Source: an uncultured Collinsella sp. (lineage in GTDB: Bacteria; Actinomycetota; Coriobacteriia; Coriobacteriales; Coriobacteriaceae). From it: DNA of 58,143 nt. Positions within the stretch are counted from its first letter, which is position 1; each line of letters opens with the position of its first letter. The DNA lies in NCBI GenBank assembly GCA_958405195.1, contig CATYDM010000009.1, forward strand, positions 1-58,143, written 5' to 3'. The translations under genes were made by a program, and so were the position numbers. Under the pieces are notes generated by a model. It was not told the DNA's origin, searched no databases, and saw only the letters and a list, made by a program, of their open reading frames with translations. Below, in pieces: positions 50,427 to 58,143 of the stretch.

Positions 50427-53309
50427 CTAAATAAACACGTCGACGAGGATGGGCATAAGGTTGAGCAGGCCAAACACCAGCGCCACGCCCCAGCCGAGCT
50501 TAAAGCAGCTGCGCCAGGTGCTGCGCGCGAAGGTGTTGTCGATCAGGACCTCGGCAAAGTACGTCGCGGCCATCACGACCAGGGCTACGACCCAGCTCAC
50601 CGGGTTGTCCCAAACAAAGAACATGCCCACCCACATCAAAAACAGCACGGTCTCGCACCAGTGCATAAGGGTCATCTTGGCCAGCGTGCCGCCGCTCATC
50701 TCGGTAGCGACGCCCTGGACGATCTCCTGATGCGCGTGATGCGAGTACGAAAGATCGAACGGCGACTTGCGCAGCTTGATGGTAAGCACCGCAAGCAGCG
50801 CGAGGAAAATGGGCGCGCTGTACACGATGATGGGGACCGACTGCCCCGTCACGGCGATGGAATCGAAGCTATCGGTGGCAAGATACAGGCCCACGCTCAT
50901 CAGCAGAACGGCGGGCTCGTAACTCATGACCTGCAGCAACTCACGATCGGCGCCGACCTGAGCAAACGGGCTTTGCGTCGAGGCGGACGCCAGCACCACA
51001 AAGATCGCGGCGAGCGTCACCATAAAGGCGCACAACATCGTGTTGGAACCCGACACAAAGATGCCGCCGCCCACCACGGTAAAGATGAGCGCACACGCCA
51101 TATAGGTATCGTCCATGGTGTTTACGCTGGCAGGAGCCTTGCGCAGCAGCTTGGTAACATCGTAGAAGGGCTGCAGCAAGCGCGGGCCCACGCGGCCCTG
51201 CATGCGAGCCGATAGCTTACGGTCAAGACCGTCAATCAGGCCGCCCACAAGCGGCGCCAGCAAGGCAAACGCCACGGTGCCAATAAATATGCCCACGACA
51301 CCCGAACCTTCAAAATACTTGCCGCGCAGCACCGAGGGCGCACTCATGGCAAGTCTCTCGGGCCCAATCCACGCGCAACACAGCAGCGCAAACAAGATAA
51401 TGCTGCAGCACACGACGCTACCCGCGGGGCCAATACGCTTCTCGCCAAGGGCATCCTCCGAATACCAATTGCGCTTTTCGGCCTTCACCTCGCGTCCCAT
51501 CGAGCCGCGGAAATGACGATATTTGTCGGTTCCCACGCCCGAAAGGTACACGTTGACGTGCGGCTTATTGCTCACGCGGAACGACGTCAGCAGCACCACG
51601 GCAATAAACGCCACGATAACCACCATCAGATACATGGCGTCCTTGCCGATAACGTACGGCACGCGGCCAAACACCATGGCCAAGTAAGGCGACACCAGAC
51701 CGCTCGAGATAACCGGAAACGCCACGCAGCACAGAATCAGCAGCTCGGCGATGGTGTTGAGGGCCATCCATTCGGTCTTATGGACATTGACCTCAACGTT
51801 TTGAGCCGTGGGGTCGACGCCCGAAAGCTTGGCAAGCCACTTGCCCCAGAAGAAGAACGTCGCGGCCGAGCCAAAGGCAAGCACCATAATCATGAGCACG
51901 TTGCCGGTCTGCGCGAACGCCACCAGGGCGCCCCACTTGGACACGAGCATGCCAAACGGCGCCACAAACATGCCCATGATGCCCAGCATCATCAGGCGCG
52001 TCAGGTGCGGCATGCGGCTGAACATACCGTCCATGTCCTCAATATCGCGGCTGCCGATATGATGCTCGGCCGTGCCCACGCACAGGAACAGCAGCGACTT
52101 GGCCACCGTGTGGAACAGGATCAGGAAGATGGCCGCCCATACGGCCTCGGGCGCGCCGACACCCAGGCAGGCACTAATGAGGCCCAAGTTGGAAATGGTG
52201 GAGTACGCGAGCACGCGTTTGGCGTTGCTCTGCGAGATGGCCATGAGGGCAGCAAGCAAAAACGTGATGGCGCCCACACTCGTGACCATAAAGCCGGTTA
52301 CGGGATAGATAGCATAGAGCGGGCTCAGCTTGACCATTAGGAACACGCCGGCTTTAACCATGGTTGACGAGTGCAGCAGGGCGCTCGTGGGAGTGGGGGC
52401 AACCATGGCACCCAACAGCCACGTGTGGAACGGCATCTGTGCGGCCTTGGTGAGTGCGGCGAGCGACAACAGGATGACCGGCATCACCAGCAGCGCGGAT
52501 TGCGCGGTACCGGCGCCGGAAAGCTCGATCATGCCCGAGATGGTCAGCGGCATGCCGTTAACGTGCAGAAACATAAGGCCCGCCAAAAACGCGATGCCGC
52601 CCAGCATGTTGAGGATGATCTGGGTAAAGGCGTTTTTAATGGCCTCGGGCGTGCGCGTGTAGCCAATCATAAGGAACGAGCACACGGTGGTGATTTCCCA
52701 GCCGCAGAACAGCCACTCAAGGTTGTCGCTCGTCACGATAACGAACATGGCCGAGAGGAACAGAAACATAAGTGCCAGGAACTGCGGGCGACGGTCGAGC
52801 GCGGTCTGCCCGCGCAGCGCGGCCTCGTGCTCGTCATGAGCCTGGAAGTCCTTCATGTAGCCCAGGGCATACACGCAGATGAGGCTGCCGACGATACCGA
52901 CGGCGAGGACCATGATCACACTCATGTAGTCCAGGTAGAGCGGCGTCGCCGTGACGGCTTCGGCCGCGGGCAACGTCATGGCTGCAAAGGCGAGCGAACC
53001 CACCAGCTGGACTATGCCGAGCACCGTGGTGAGCGCGTTCCTATATTTGTACGCGTTGTACAGGATGACGGCGCACAGGATGACGTCGATGACGGAGCTG
53101 ATGATCGAGAGCACATGCGAGGTGCCGGGGGCAACCTCAAAGCTCTGCGGACCCGTGCCAAAAAACATGACGGCGACTACAACTGTCACCGCCATAATAA
53201 TGCCGGAGCCTACAAGCCCCACCGCATCGCGGGCGCGGTCACCGCGCGCGAGCAGCATGCCCAGCGCCGGTACCAGCGGAAACAGGGTAAGGAAATACAG
53301 TAGCGTCAT
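50427..53309 (-). CDS. Fused Ech hydrogenase membrane subunit (EchA-EchB)
   Basis: 960 residues, about 22 transmembrane helices. Residues 1-620 are NuoL/M/N-like antiporter-type (WEITTVCSFLMIGY, KAAQMPFHTWLLGAM, ALLHSSTMVKAGV with key Lys and His). A loop with YSEDALGEKR follows. Residues 685-960 are NuoH-like (RMQGRVGPRLLQPFYD, then ADRELLQVMSYEP and RKSPFDLSYSHHAHQE). In known Ech operons these are two genes. The single unbroken frame, with normal codon use across the join, argues for a true fusion. GGGGGAG precedes the ATG. It is the first gene and should couple electron transfer to ion translocation. Confidence 0.93.
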   Translation of the reverse strand: MTLLYFLTLFPLVPALGMLLARGDRARDAVGLVGSGIIMAVTVVVAVMFFGTGPQSFEVAPGTSHVLSIISSVIDVILCAVILYNAYKYRNALTTVLGIVQLVGSLAFAAMTLPAAEAVTATPLYLDYMSVIMVLAVGIVGSLICVYALGYMKDFQAHDEHEAALRGQTALDRRPQFLALMFLFLSAMFVIVTSDNLEWLFCGWEITTVCSFLMIGYTRTPEAIKNAFTQIILNMLGGIAFLAGLMFLHVNGMPLTISGMIELSGAGTAQSALLVMPVILLSLAALTKAAQMPFHTWLLGAMVAPTPTSALLHSSTMVKAGVFLMVKLSPLYAIYPVTGFMVTSVGAITFLLAALMAISQSNAKRVLAYSTISNLGLISACLGVGAPEAVWAAIFLILFHTVAKSLLFLCVGTAEHHIGSRDIEDMDGMFSRMPHLTRLMMLGIMGMFVAPFGMLVSKWGALVAFAQTGNVLMIMVLAFGSAATFFFWGKWLAKLSGVDPTAQNVEVNVHKTEWMALNTIAELLILCCVAFPVISSGLVSPYLAMVFGRVPYVIGKDAMYLMVVIVAFIAVVLLTSFRVSNKPHVNVYLSGVGTDKYRHFRGSMGREVKAEKRNWYSEDALGEKRIGPAGSVVCCSIILFALLCCAWIGPERLAMSAPSVLRGKYFEGSGVVGIFIGTVAFALLAPLVGGLIDGLDRKLSARMQGRVGPRLLQPFYDVTKLLRKAPASVNTMDDTYMACALIFTVVGGGIFVSGSNTMLCAFMVTLAAIFVVLASASTQSPFAQVGADRELLQVMSYEPAVLLMSVGLYLATDSFDSIAVTGQSVPIIVYSAPIFLALLAVLTIKLRKSPFDLSYSHHAHQEIVQGVATEMSGGTLAKMTLMHWCETVLFLMWVGMFFVWDNPVSWVVALVVMAATYFAEVLIDNTFARSTWRSCFKLGWGVALVFGLLNLMPILVDVFI

Positions 53310-53490
53310 ACCATCACTCCCCCGTGCAAAAACGCTGCAATTGTTTAACGTTATAGCTCAATTGAGGAGTAGCGGCGGCAGGTTTTCGGTCAACTGGGGA
53401 GTTTTAGACGTACGAGGCAAGGGCGCGTCCGCATTGGAGTAGAGGCACGGCAAGAAAAAATGCGCCCCTGTGGGCGCACCATCCCGTTTG

Positions 53491-53895
53491 CTATTCCGCC
53501 TTTTTAACGCGCGGCTTGCGACCGCGCGGCTTATCGACCAGTGCGACCTCACCGCTCTCGCGGTACTGACGGCACCAAGCCTTGACCGAAGACTCGCTGG
53601 GAATCTTGTGCTTAATCATGGCCTCGCGAACCGTTAAGCCGTTTTCCAAGCGGTCCTTGACCACGGCGAGCTTAACTTCGTACGAATAGGTGTGATGATG
53701 CGAACCGGCATTGAGAACGGCGTCGGCACCGCCCACGGCATACGCGCGGGCCCACTGACGAGCCGTGGCTTGGGGAATGCCAAGCTCCGCGGCGAGAGCG
53801 CGATGACCGACCCCCTCTTGGAGGATCTCGACGGCGCGCTGCCTAACCTCGGGCGCATGCGTGCGAGTCCTAGTTGCTTCCGACATACCTGCCAC
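53491..53895 (-). CDS. Small HTH protein resembling IS3 OrfA
   Basis: 134 residues with two consecutive helix-turn-helix units: AVEILQEGVGHRALAAELG (about 21-39) and TVREAMIKHKIPSESSVKAW (about 88-107). It ends in a basic tail (KPRGRKPRVKKAE). Such proteins resemble the first frame of IS3/IS150 transposases. No OrfB follows and no terminal repeats are visible, so it is either a relic or a domesticated DNA-binding protein. Downstream, 53310-53490 shows nothing recognisable. Confidence 0.7.
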   Translation of the reverse strand: MAGMSEATRTRTHAPEVRQRAVEILQEGVGHRALAAELGIPQATARQWARAYAVGGADAVLNAGSHHHTYSYEVKLAVVKDRLENGLTVREAMIKHKIPSESSVKAWCRQYRESGEVALVDKPRGRKPRVKKAE

Positions 53896-54218
53896 TTCTT
53901 AGCCTTAGCCGTTAATCTGCTTTCTTACGTGCAAGTTAGATAGTAGCATTTTACTGTTTGCTCAAAGCAGTTAATTAAAATAGACGCGGCGTTATCTGGG
54001 CATTTGGCACCAAATTACGACATTTCTTTATCGATTATTTACGCTGGTAGCTGACTCGCAGCTAATCGTCATTCGCTTGTCAACAAAATTGGCATCTCTT
54101 TATGTCCTTTGGTATAGAGGATATAGTTATTAACCCCTCCCCCAATATTTTTGAGTGATCTGCAAGACAGTAGACGTCCTCACTCCTCATGATTACCGCG
54201 CATTGCCATCCACCGGAG
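53896..54218. other. AT-rich intergenic region
   Basis: Markedly AT-rich compared with the rest, with no frame or repeat that I recognise. It probably includes the promoter of the small HTH gene, but no convincing -35/-10 pair was fixed. Confidence 0.4.
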
Positions 54219-54260
54219 CAAAACAAAAAGGGCGGGACCTGCTGCGCTTGCAGGCCCCGC
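54219..54260 (-). terminator. Terminator of the oxidoreductase gene
   Basis: On the minus strand GCGGGGCCTGC / GCAGGTCCCGC pair around a 7-nt loop, with one mismatch, followed by CCTTTTTGTTTT. It lies 76 nt past the stop. Confidence 0.85.
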
Positions 54261-54335
54261 ACCGGTTGACACCCGACGGGACACAGCCGGGCGAGGCGGA
54301 TCCGTGCTACCGCCCCGCCTGGCCGCGATGTTCAA

Positions 54336-56372
54336 CTACAGCTCGTTGGCCGCGTGATACGCCGTGCGAATGGCGCTCGCAATGTCGGCGGTGCGCTCAC
54401 CCGAGCAGTCGCCCACGCAGGTCACGGGCACCGTCACGCCATCCAGGTCAAACGCGTTGGCCTTGGAGCCCACGGCCATCACCACGTAATCGCAGGCGAT
54501 CCTCACCGGCTCCTCGGCGCCGTCCTCGGTGGTGCGAACAGCCTCCACGCCTTCGTCGGTAATGGCGGTCAGGCGGGTCTTAACATGCTGCTCCACGTTG
54601 TGCTCTGCAAAGTCGCTCATAATCAGCGGCAGAATGGTCTCGGACTCGCCCGCGGCAATCTTGTCGAGCATCTCCACGATCGCCACCTCGCAGCCGTGCT
54701 GCAGCAGATACTCGGCAGTCTCGGTGCCCACCAGGCCACCGCCAATGACAGCGACGCGGCCGTTGAGCTCCGCCTTGCCGGCCAGCACGTCCCAGCTCGA
54801 GACGACCTTCTCCGAGTCGGCGCCCGGAACGGGGATGACCACGTCGTGCGCGCCCACGGCCACAATCGCGGCGTCGGCGGCGTTGAGGTCCTCAGCGGTA
54901 GCGGCATGGCTGAGCTCAACCTTCACGCCCAGGCCAGGCAGAATCTTCTCGTAGTACTCGACCGAGCGCATGATCTCGTCCTTGCGCGGAGGCGCAGCCG
55001 CCAGCACAATCTGGCCGCCCAGATGATCGCTCGCCTCGTAGACGGTCACGTCGTAGCCGCGCTTGGCCGCCACGCGCGCGGCCTCCAGGCCGGCGATGCC
55101 GCCGCCCACCACGGCGATCTTCTTGTCGCCCTCGCCCGGCTTGATGGCGATGGTCGCCTCGTCGCCGTTCTCGGCATTGAGCACGCACGAAATGTACTTG
55201 CGGTTTTGAATCGCATCGACGCAACCCTTGTTGCAGTTGAGGCACTCGCGGATGGGCTCACCCGTGGCGGCCTTCAGCGCAATGTCGGGGTCGCACATGA
55301 GCGAGCGGCCATAGGCGATGATGTCGGCGGCGCCGTCTTCCAGAATCTTCTCGCCGGCCTCGACCGAAACCACGCGGCCCACGGTTGCCACCGGCACGGA
55401 GACCAGGGCCTTGACGCGCTCGGCCACGGGCAGCGTCCAGTTGTAGGGCATGGCGCCCATGGGCGGAATGGTGTCGCCCATGTTGCCGGTGTGGTTGGCC
55501 TGTGCGACCTGGATCATATCGATGCCCGCGCCCTCGAGCAGCTTGGCGAACTCGCAGGCCTCGTCGGGCTGTAGGCCGCCCTTGCCGCGCGGCGTGCCGT
55601 CGGGGTTCTCCATGATCACGGGGAGCTTGTACTCCACCATCAGCTGCGGCGCGGCTTCCTTAATGGCAGCGACGACCTCCAGCGCGTAGCGAACGCGGTT
55701 CTCGAAGGAGCCGCCGTACTCGTCGGTGCGCTGGTTGAGGATGGCCGAGCACAGCGAACCCACCAGGCGGTCGCCGTGGACCTCGATGGCGTCGATGCCG
55801 GCCTGCTGCGCACGGGCGGCCGAGGCAGCGATGGCCTCCTTGATCTGGGTGAGTTGCTCTACGCTCGCCTCGTTCACAAAGTGCTGCATGTCGTGATGCA
55901 GCTTGGCGTAGGCCTGGTTGCGGATCTCGTTGGACTCGGCCATCTTGGCGGCAAAGGTCTCCTCGTCGCCGGCGGCCTTGGCCTCCTGCGCGGCCTTGGC
56001 GGCAGCCATGGAGCCCATGACCATGCGGCCGACACCGGGCACATCGTACTCGGGGTGGAACAGCTGCAGCGCGACCTTGGCGCCGTGCTTGTGGACGACG
56101 TCGGCCAGGGCCTTAAACGTGGGGATCTGGGCGTCGGTTGCCAGCTTGGGCGTGGGGCTCGCGGTCATGACGGGAGCGACGTCGCCGATGACGATGTAGC
56201 TCACGCCGCCACGGGCCAGGCGCTCGTAAAAAGCCAGGCTGCGCTCGCCGATGGAACCGTCACGCTCCTCGTAGCCGGTGGTCAGCGGCGGAAACATAAT
56301 GCGGTTCTTGAGCTCAAGGGGGCCAACCGTAATGGGCTGGAGCAGCTTGGATGCAGGTGTGGTCATGGACAT
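54336..56372 (-). CDS. Old-Yellow-Enzyme-family FMN/FAD/4Fe-4S oxidoreductase
   Basis: 678 residues, the length of 2,4-dienoyl-CoA reductase/BaiCD-type enzymes. The N-terminal FMN TIM barrel (about 1-370) includes PLELKNRIMFPPLTTGY and QRTDEYGGSFENRVRY. The cluster motif is CLNCNKGCVDAIQNRKYISC (CxxCxxxCx11C, about 379). The FAD/NAD domain starts at KIAVVGGGIAGLEAA (about 420). It should reduce activated C=C bonds with NAD(P)H; substrates in gut relatives include bile-acid intermediates and enoates, but none can be assigned here. Monocistronic. Confidence 0.92.
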   Translation of the reverse strand: MSMTTPASKLLQPITVGPLELKNRIMFPPLTTGYEERDGSIGERSLAFYERLARGGVSYIVIGDVAPVMTASPTPKLATDAQIPTFKALADVVHKHGAKVALQLFHPEYDVPGVGRMVMGSMAAAKAAQEAKAAGDEETFAAKMAESNEIRNQAYAKLHHDMQHFVNEASVEQLTQIKEAIAASAARAQQAGIDAIEVHGDRLVGSLCSAILNQRTDEYGGSFENRVRYALEVVAAIKEAAPQLMVEYKLPVIMENPDGTPRGKGGLQPDEACEFAKLLEGAGIDMIQVAQANHTGNMGDTIPPMGAMPYNWTLPVAERVKALVSVPVATVGRVVSVEAGEKILEDGAADIIAYGRSLMCDPDIALKAATGEPIRECLNCNKGCVDAIQNRKYISCVLNAENGDEATIAIKPGEGDKKIAVVGGGIAGLEAARVAAKRGYDVTVYEASDHLGGQIVLAAAPPRKDEIMRSVEYYEKILPGLGVKVELSHAATAEDLNAADAAIVAVGAHDVVIPVPGADSEKVVSSWDVLAGKAELNGRVAVIGGGLVGTETAEYLLQHGCEVAIVEMLDKIAAGESETILPLIMSDFAEHNVEQHVKTRLTAITDEGVEAVRTTEDGAEEPVRIACDYVVMAVGSKANAFDLDGVTVPVTCVGDCSGERTADIASAIRTAYHAANEL

Positions 56373-56505
56373 TCCTCTCTTGTAGGCGCGGCGGCGATGT
56401 TGCCGCGTAGTTGTCTAGAGGATATGGCATGGGAATACAGCAGCGCAACGGAAATCGGCGGACGGCAGGTAGCGGCAGGTGGATGGGGCAGGGCGGCCCG
56501 CCGGT

Positions 56506-56806
56506 ATATCTCGATCTGTAACAGTCGCTCAGCAAAACCGGGTCTTACTGTTACAGATCGAGATATTCCCCTCGACCCATCCTCAACAATTTAGATCTGT
56601 AACAGCTAGGCCCACTTTTGGCCCCTATCTGTTACAGATCGAGACAAACCAAACCCGCCTGCTAGAAAATCTCAATCTATAACAACAACTCGGCAAAAAC
56701 CGTCCCTCGTGTTACAGATTTAGACAAACACGACCAAGCCCACCGGTATATCTCGATCTGTAACACCTAGCCGCCCAAATCGGGTCTAGATGTTACAGAT
56801 CGAGAT
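56506..56806. repeat. Array of four regularly spaced hairpins
   Basis: Units at about 56506-56566 (19-bp perfect arms), 56590-56644, 56670-56724 and 56750-56806 (16-bp perfect arms) share arms with consensus ATCTCGATCTGTAACA and its complement. Starts are 80-84 nt apart. Loops differ but several contain an inner dyad such as GGCC/GGCC. Units 2 and 3 are partly degraded. It fills most of the gap between the oxidoreductase gene and the initiator tRNA. Confidence 0.88.
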
Positions 56807-56894
56807 TTTGTTTGAGAGGCCGAGAATTGGATCGAAAACACGGTCCCGAAATAACAAAAAAGCTCGCCGGCTAGGCCGACGAGCTGCAAGTTCT

Positions 56895-56971
56895 TGGTCG
56901 CGGGGGCAGGATTTGAACCTACGACCTCCGGGTTATGAGCCCGGCGAGCTACCAGACTGCTCCACCCCGCA
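56895..56971 (-). tRNA. Initiator tRNA-Met (CAT)
   Basis: 77 nt with encoded CCA. The anticodon loop CTCATAA is closed by the three G-C pairs GGG/CCC that mark initiator tRNAs. The T-arm has GGTTCAAATCC. Position 1 is T and 72 is G, giving a U-G wobble in place of the usual C1-A72 mismatch. A promoter lies just upstream. Confidence 0.97.
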
Positions 56972-57002
56972 ATGTCTGGGCGCTTCATGTGCGCAAGAAA
57001 GA

Positions 57003-57031
57003 ATATTACGCGGGAGTTCGGTAAGCGGCAA
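57003..57031 (-). promoter_or_regulatory. Promoter of the initiator tRNA
   Basis: On the minus strand TTGCCG (57026-57031) and TAATAT (57003-57008) are separated by 17 nt; the tRNA begins 31 nt past the -10 box. Confidence 0.6.
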
Positions 57032-57168
57032 GGAAAATCTCGTAGAGCATAATTCCTTCATATTTAAAACCCCTCAGCCCCTATCACCGTAAACGAATCG
57101 CAGCCGAGCGCCGTCGGCGGCGCGTATACAATGGTGCGCGTCCTTTTATGCCAACACTGGGAGTAGAC

Positions 57169-57942
57169 ATGCTGCTCGCTATCGATATGGGAAACACGCA
57201 GACGGCCATGGGCCTGTTTGACGGAGACGAGCTGGTGCAGTCGTGGCGCATGCCCACCGACCACTCTTATACCGCCGACGAGATCCATGTGCGCCTGATG
57301 GGTTTCTTTAAGATGTACGGCCTTTCGCTCGACGCGGTCGACGCGATCGCCTTTGCGGGCGTGGTGCCGCAGCTCTCGCGCGAATGGCACGCCGTGGCCG
57401 ACCGCATTGCCGCAGACGCCATCGTCATCGGACCGCAGACGGCCGCGGTGACCAAGCTGCGCGCGGCGCGTCCCCAGGCCGTAGGCGCCGATCGCGTCGC
57501 TAACGCCGTTGCGGCCGAAACTTTCTACGGCGCGCCGGCAATCGTGGTGGACTTTGGCACCGCGACCAATATCGACGTCATCGATGAGGACGGTTATTAC
57601 ATTGGCGGAGCGATCGCGCCGGGCATCCGCATTTCGATGGACGCGCTCGCCGCCCGAGCCGCCAAGCTCGCCAGCGTTCCGCTCGAGGCGCCCGAGCACG
57701 CCATCGGCCGCGATACCGAGGAGTGCATCAAGGTGGGCGCCGTAACGGGCGCCGCCGCCATGGCCGAGGGCCTGGTCGCGCGCATGAAGCGCGAGCTGGG
57801 CCGCGAGGATGCCACCGTTATCGCCACGGGCGGCCTTGCCGGCATCGTCGCCGATTCGACCGATGCCTTCGACGTGGTCGACGGGCAGCTCACTATCAAG
57901 GGCATCTGCGAAATCTACCGCCGCATGCAGGAGCTGGGATAA
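57169..57942 (+). CDS. coaX: Type III pantothenate kinase
   Basis: 257 residues from the ATG at 57169, with GGGAG 7 nt upstream; an in-frame ATG at 57148 has no such site. It catalyses ATP-dependent phosphorylation of pantothenate, the first step of CoA synthesis. Motifs: AIDMGNTQT (phosphate-binding DxGNT, about 5), PQAVGADRVANAVAA (GADR, about 105) and IVVDFGTATNIDV (about 125), then IAPGIRISMDALAARAA. These are characteristic of the ASKHA-fold CoaX and distinguish it from CoaA. TACAAT at 57127 may be its -10 box. Confidence 0.96.
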   Translation: MLLAIDMGNTQTAMGLFDGDELVQSWRMPTDHSYTADEIHVRLMGFFKMYGLSLDAVDAIAFAGVVPQLSREWHAVADRIAADAIVIGPQTAAVTKLRAARPQAVGADRVANAVAAETFYGAPAIVVDFGTATNIDVIDEDGYYIGGAIAPGIRISMDALAARAAKLASVPLEAPEHAIGRDTEECIKVGAVTGAAAMAEGLVARMKRELGREDATVIATGGLAGIVADSTDAFDVVDGQLTIKGICEIYRRMQELG

Positions 57943-57999
57943 GACAGGGGCTTAAGTCGAGCACGCCCGATGCCACAGCCCCCGCAAACGTTCACCAAG

Positions 58000-58042
58000 C
58001 CTATTCCTCAAAACTGAAAAATTTTCAGTTTTGAGGAATAGG
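58000..58042. repeat. 43-nt perfect palindrome
   Basis: 21-bp arms, beginning CCTATTCCTC and ending GAGGAATAGG, are separated by one A. The stem is AT-rich towards the tip. It lies 58 nt past coaX; no T-run follows. Terminator or intergenic repeat. Confidence 0.85.
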
Positions 58043-58088
58043 TCCGAGGTGCTACCCCGCAGTCACGCGAAAGCCCTCCCCGGCACAG

Positions 58089-58143
58089 TGAACTGCGCCC
58101 CAAATCTTGGACGCCCTAAATAGCGACTAGGCCGCGAGGGCCT
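58089..58143 (+). mobile_element. Probable left end of an IS3-family (IS150-group) element, cut by window edge
   Basis: TGAACTGCGCCCCAAATCTT followed by GGAC resembles the IS150-type terminus (TG, then CTGC-CCC and TGGAC at conserved spacing). No coding part is in the window. Confidence 0.45.

Noticed and set aside
50268..53303. Long plus-strand frames opposite the Ech operon
   Set aside because: His/Arg-rich shadow translations without start signals or domains.
53491..53895. Complete IS3 element
   Set aside because: No OrfB frame and no terminal inverted repeats around the small HTH gene.
56506..56806. CRISPR array
   Set aside because: Every unit is a two-armed palindrome with degraded copies, repeats are not identical, and no cas genes are near.
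56895..56971. Integration site of a genomic island at the tRNA
   Set aside because: No integrase gene and no repeated tRNA 3' end were found in the window.

Overview
The window looks like chromosome from a high-GC anaerobic Coriobacteriia bacterium, most probably Collinsella or a close relative. The assignment rests on gene content read by eye: a membrane-bound LuxR-type regulator, an SLC11/NRAMP transporter of the magnesium-type clade, an Ech-type [NiFe] hydrogenase, a very large LPxTG pilin-domain surface protein and several families of palindromic intergenic repeats. No database search was possible.

Layout. 40-1584 is a membrane LuxR regulator. 1839-3254 is an IS110-family element inserted in a REP-like palindrome. 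3385-7681 is a four-gene zinc-ribbon/SPFH/lipoprotein operon. 7792-11788 is a three-gene sensory operon (membrane sensor, kinase, response regulator). 11958-15306 holds a DUF4867 gene, luxS and a ribokinase/nucleoside hydrolase operon. 15493-17709 is an acyltransferase-3/SGNH protein. 18227-21342 pairs an NRAMP-like transporter with an MgtE-N/CBS protein. 21671-27460 carries a degenerate polysaccharide deacetylase, PRC-barrel and YtxH proteins, an orphan domain resembling the N-terminus of cyanophycin synthetase, a CNNM/CorC-type protein and a hemolysin-III protein. 27647-30934 holds a hydrolase, a DUF362 ferredoxin-like protein and a methyltransferase. 31054-38052 is two ABC export systems, with a divergent two-component system at 38250-40021. 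40628-46927 is the 2099-residue adhesin. 47635-53309 is the Ech hydrogenase operon. 53491-58143 has a small HTH protein, an Old-Yellow-Enzyme-type oxidoreductase, a four-unit hairpin array, initiator tRNA, coaX and, at the edge, what looks like the start of an IS150-type element.

Most notable: (1) the IS110 element has an upstream noncoding region that folds like a bridge RNA. Its two internal loops carry short matches, in the expected order, to the left target, right target, right element end and left element end. (2) The adhesin gene is flanked by a mirror-image arrangement of two long palindromic elements (A-B-gene-B-A); the A pair shows a compensated base change. (3) The Ech operon follows the EchABCDEF order, but EchA and EchB are one 960-residue polypeptide and the large subunit stops at the usual maturation cleavage residue. 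(4) REP-like palindromes keep a nearly constant 13-nt loop while their stems covary, and one is the apparent IS110 target.
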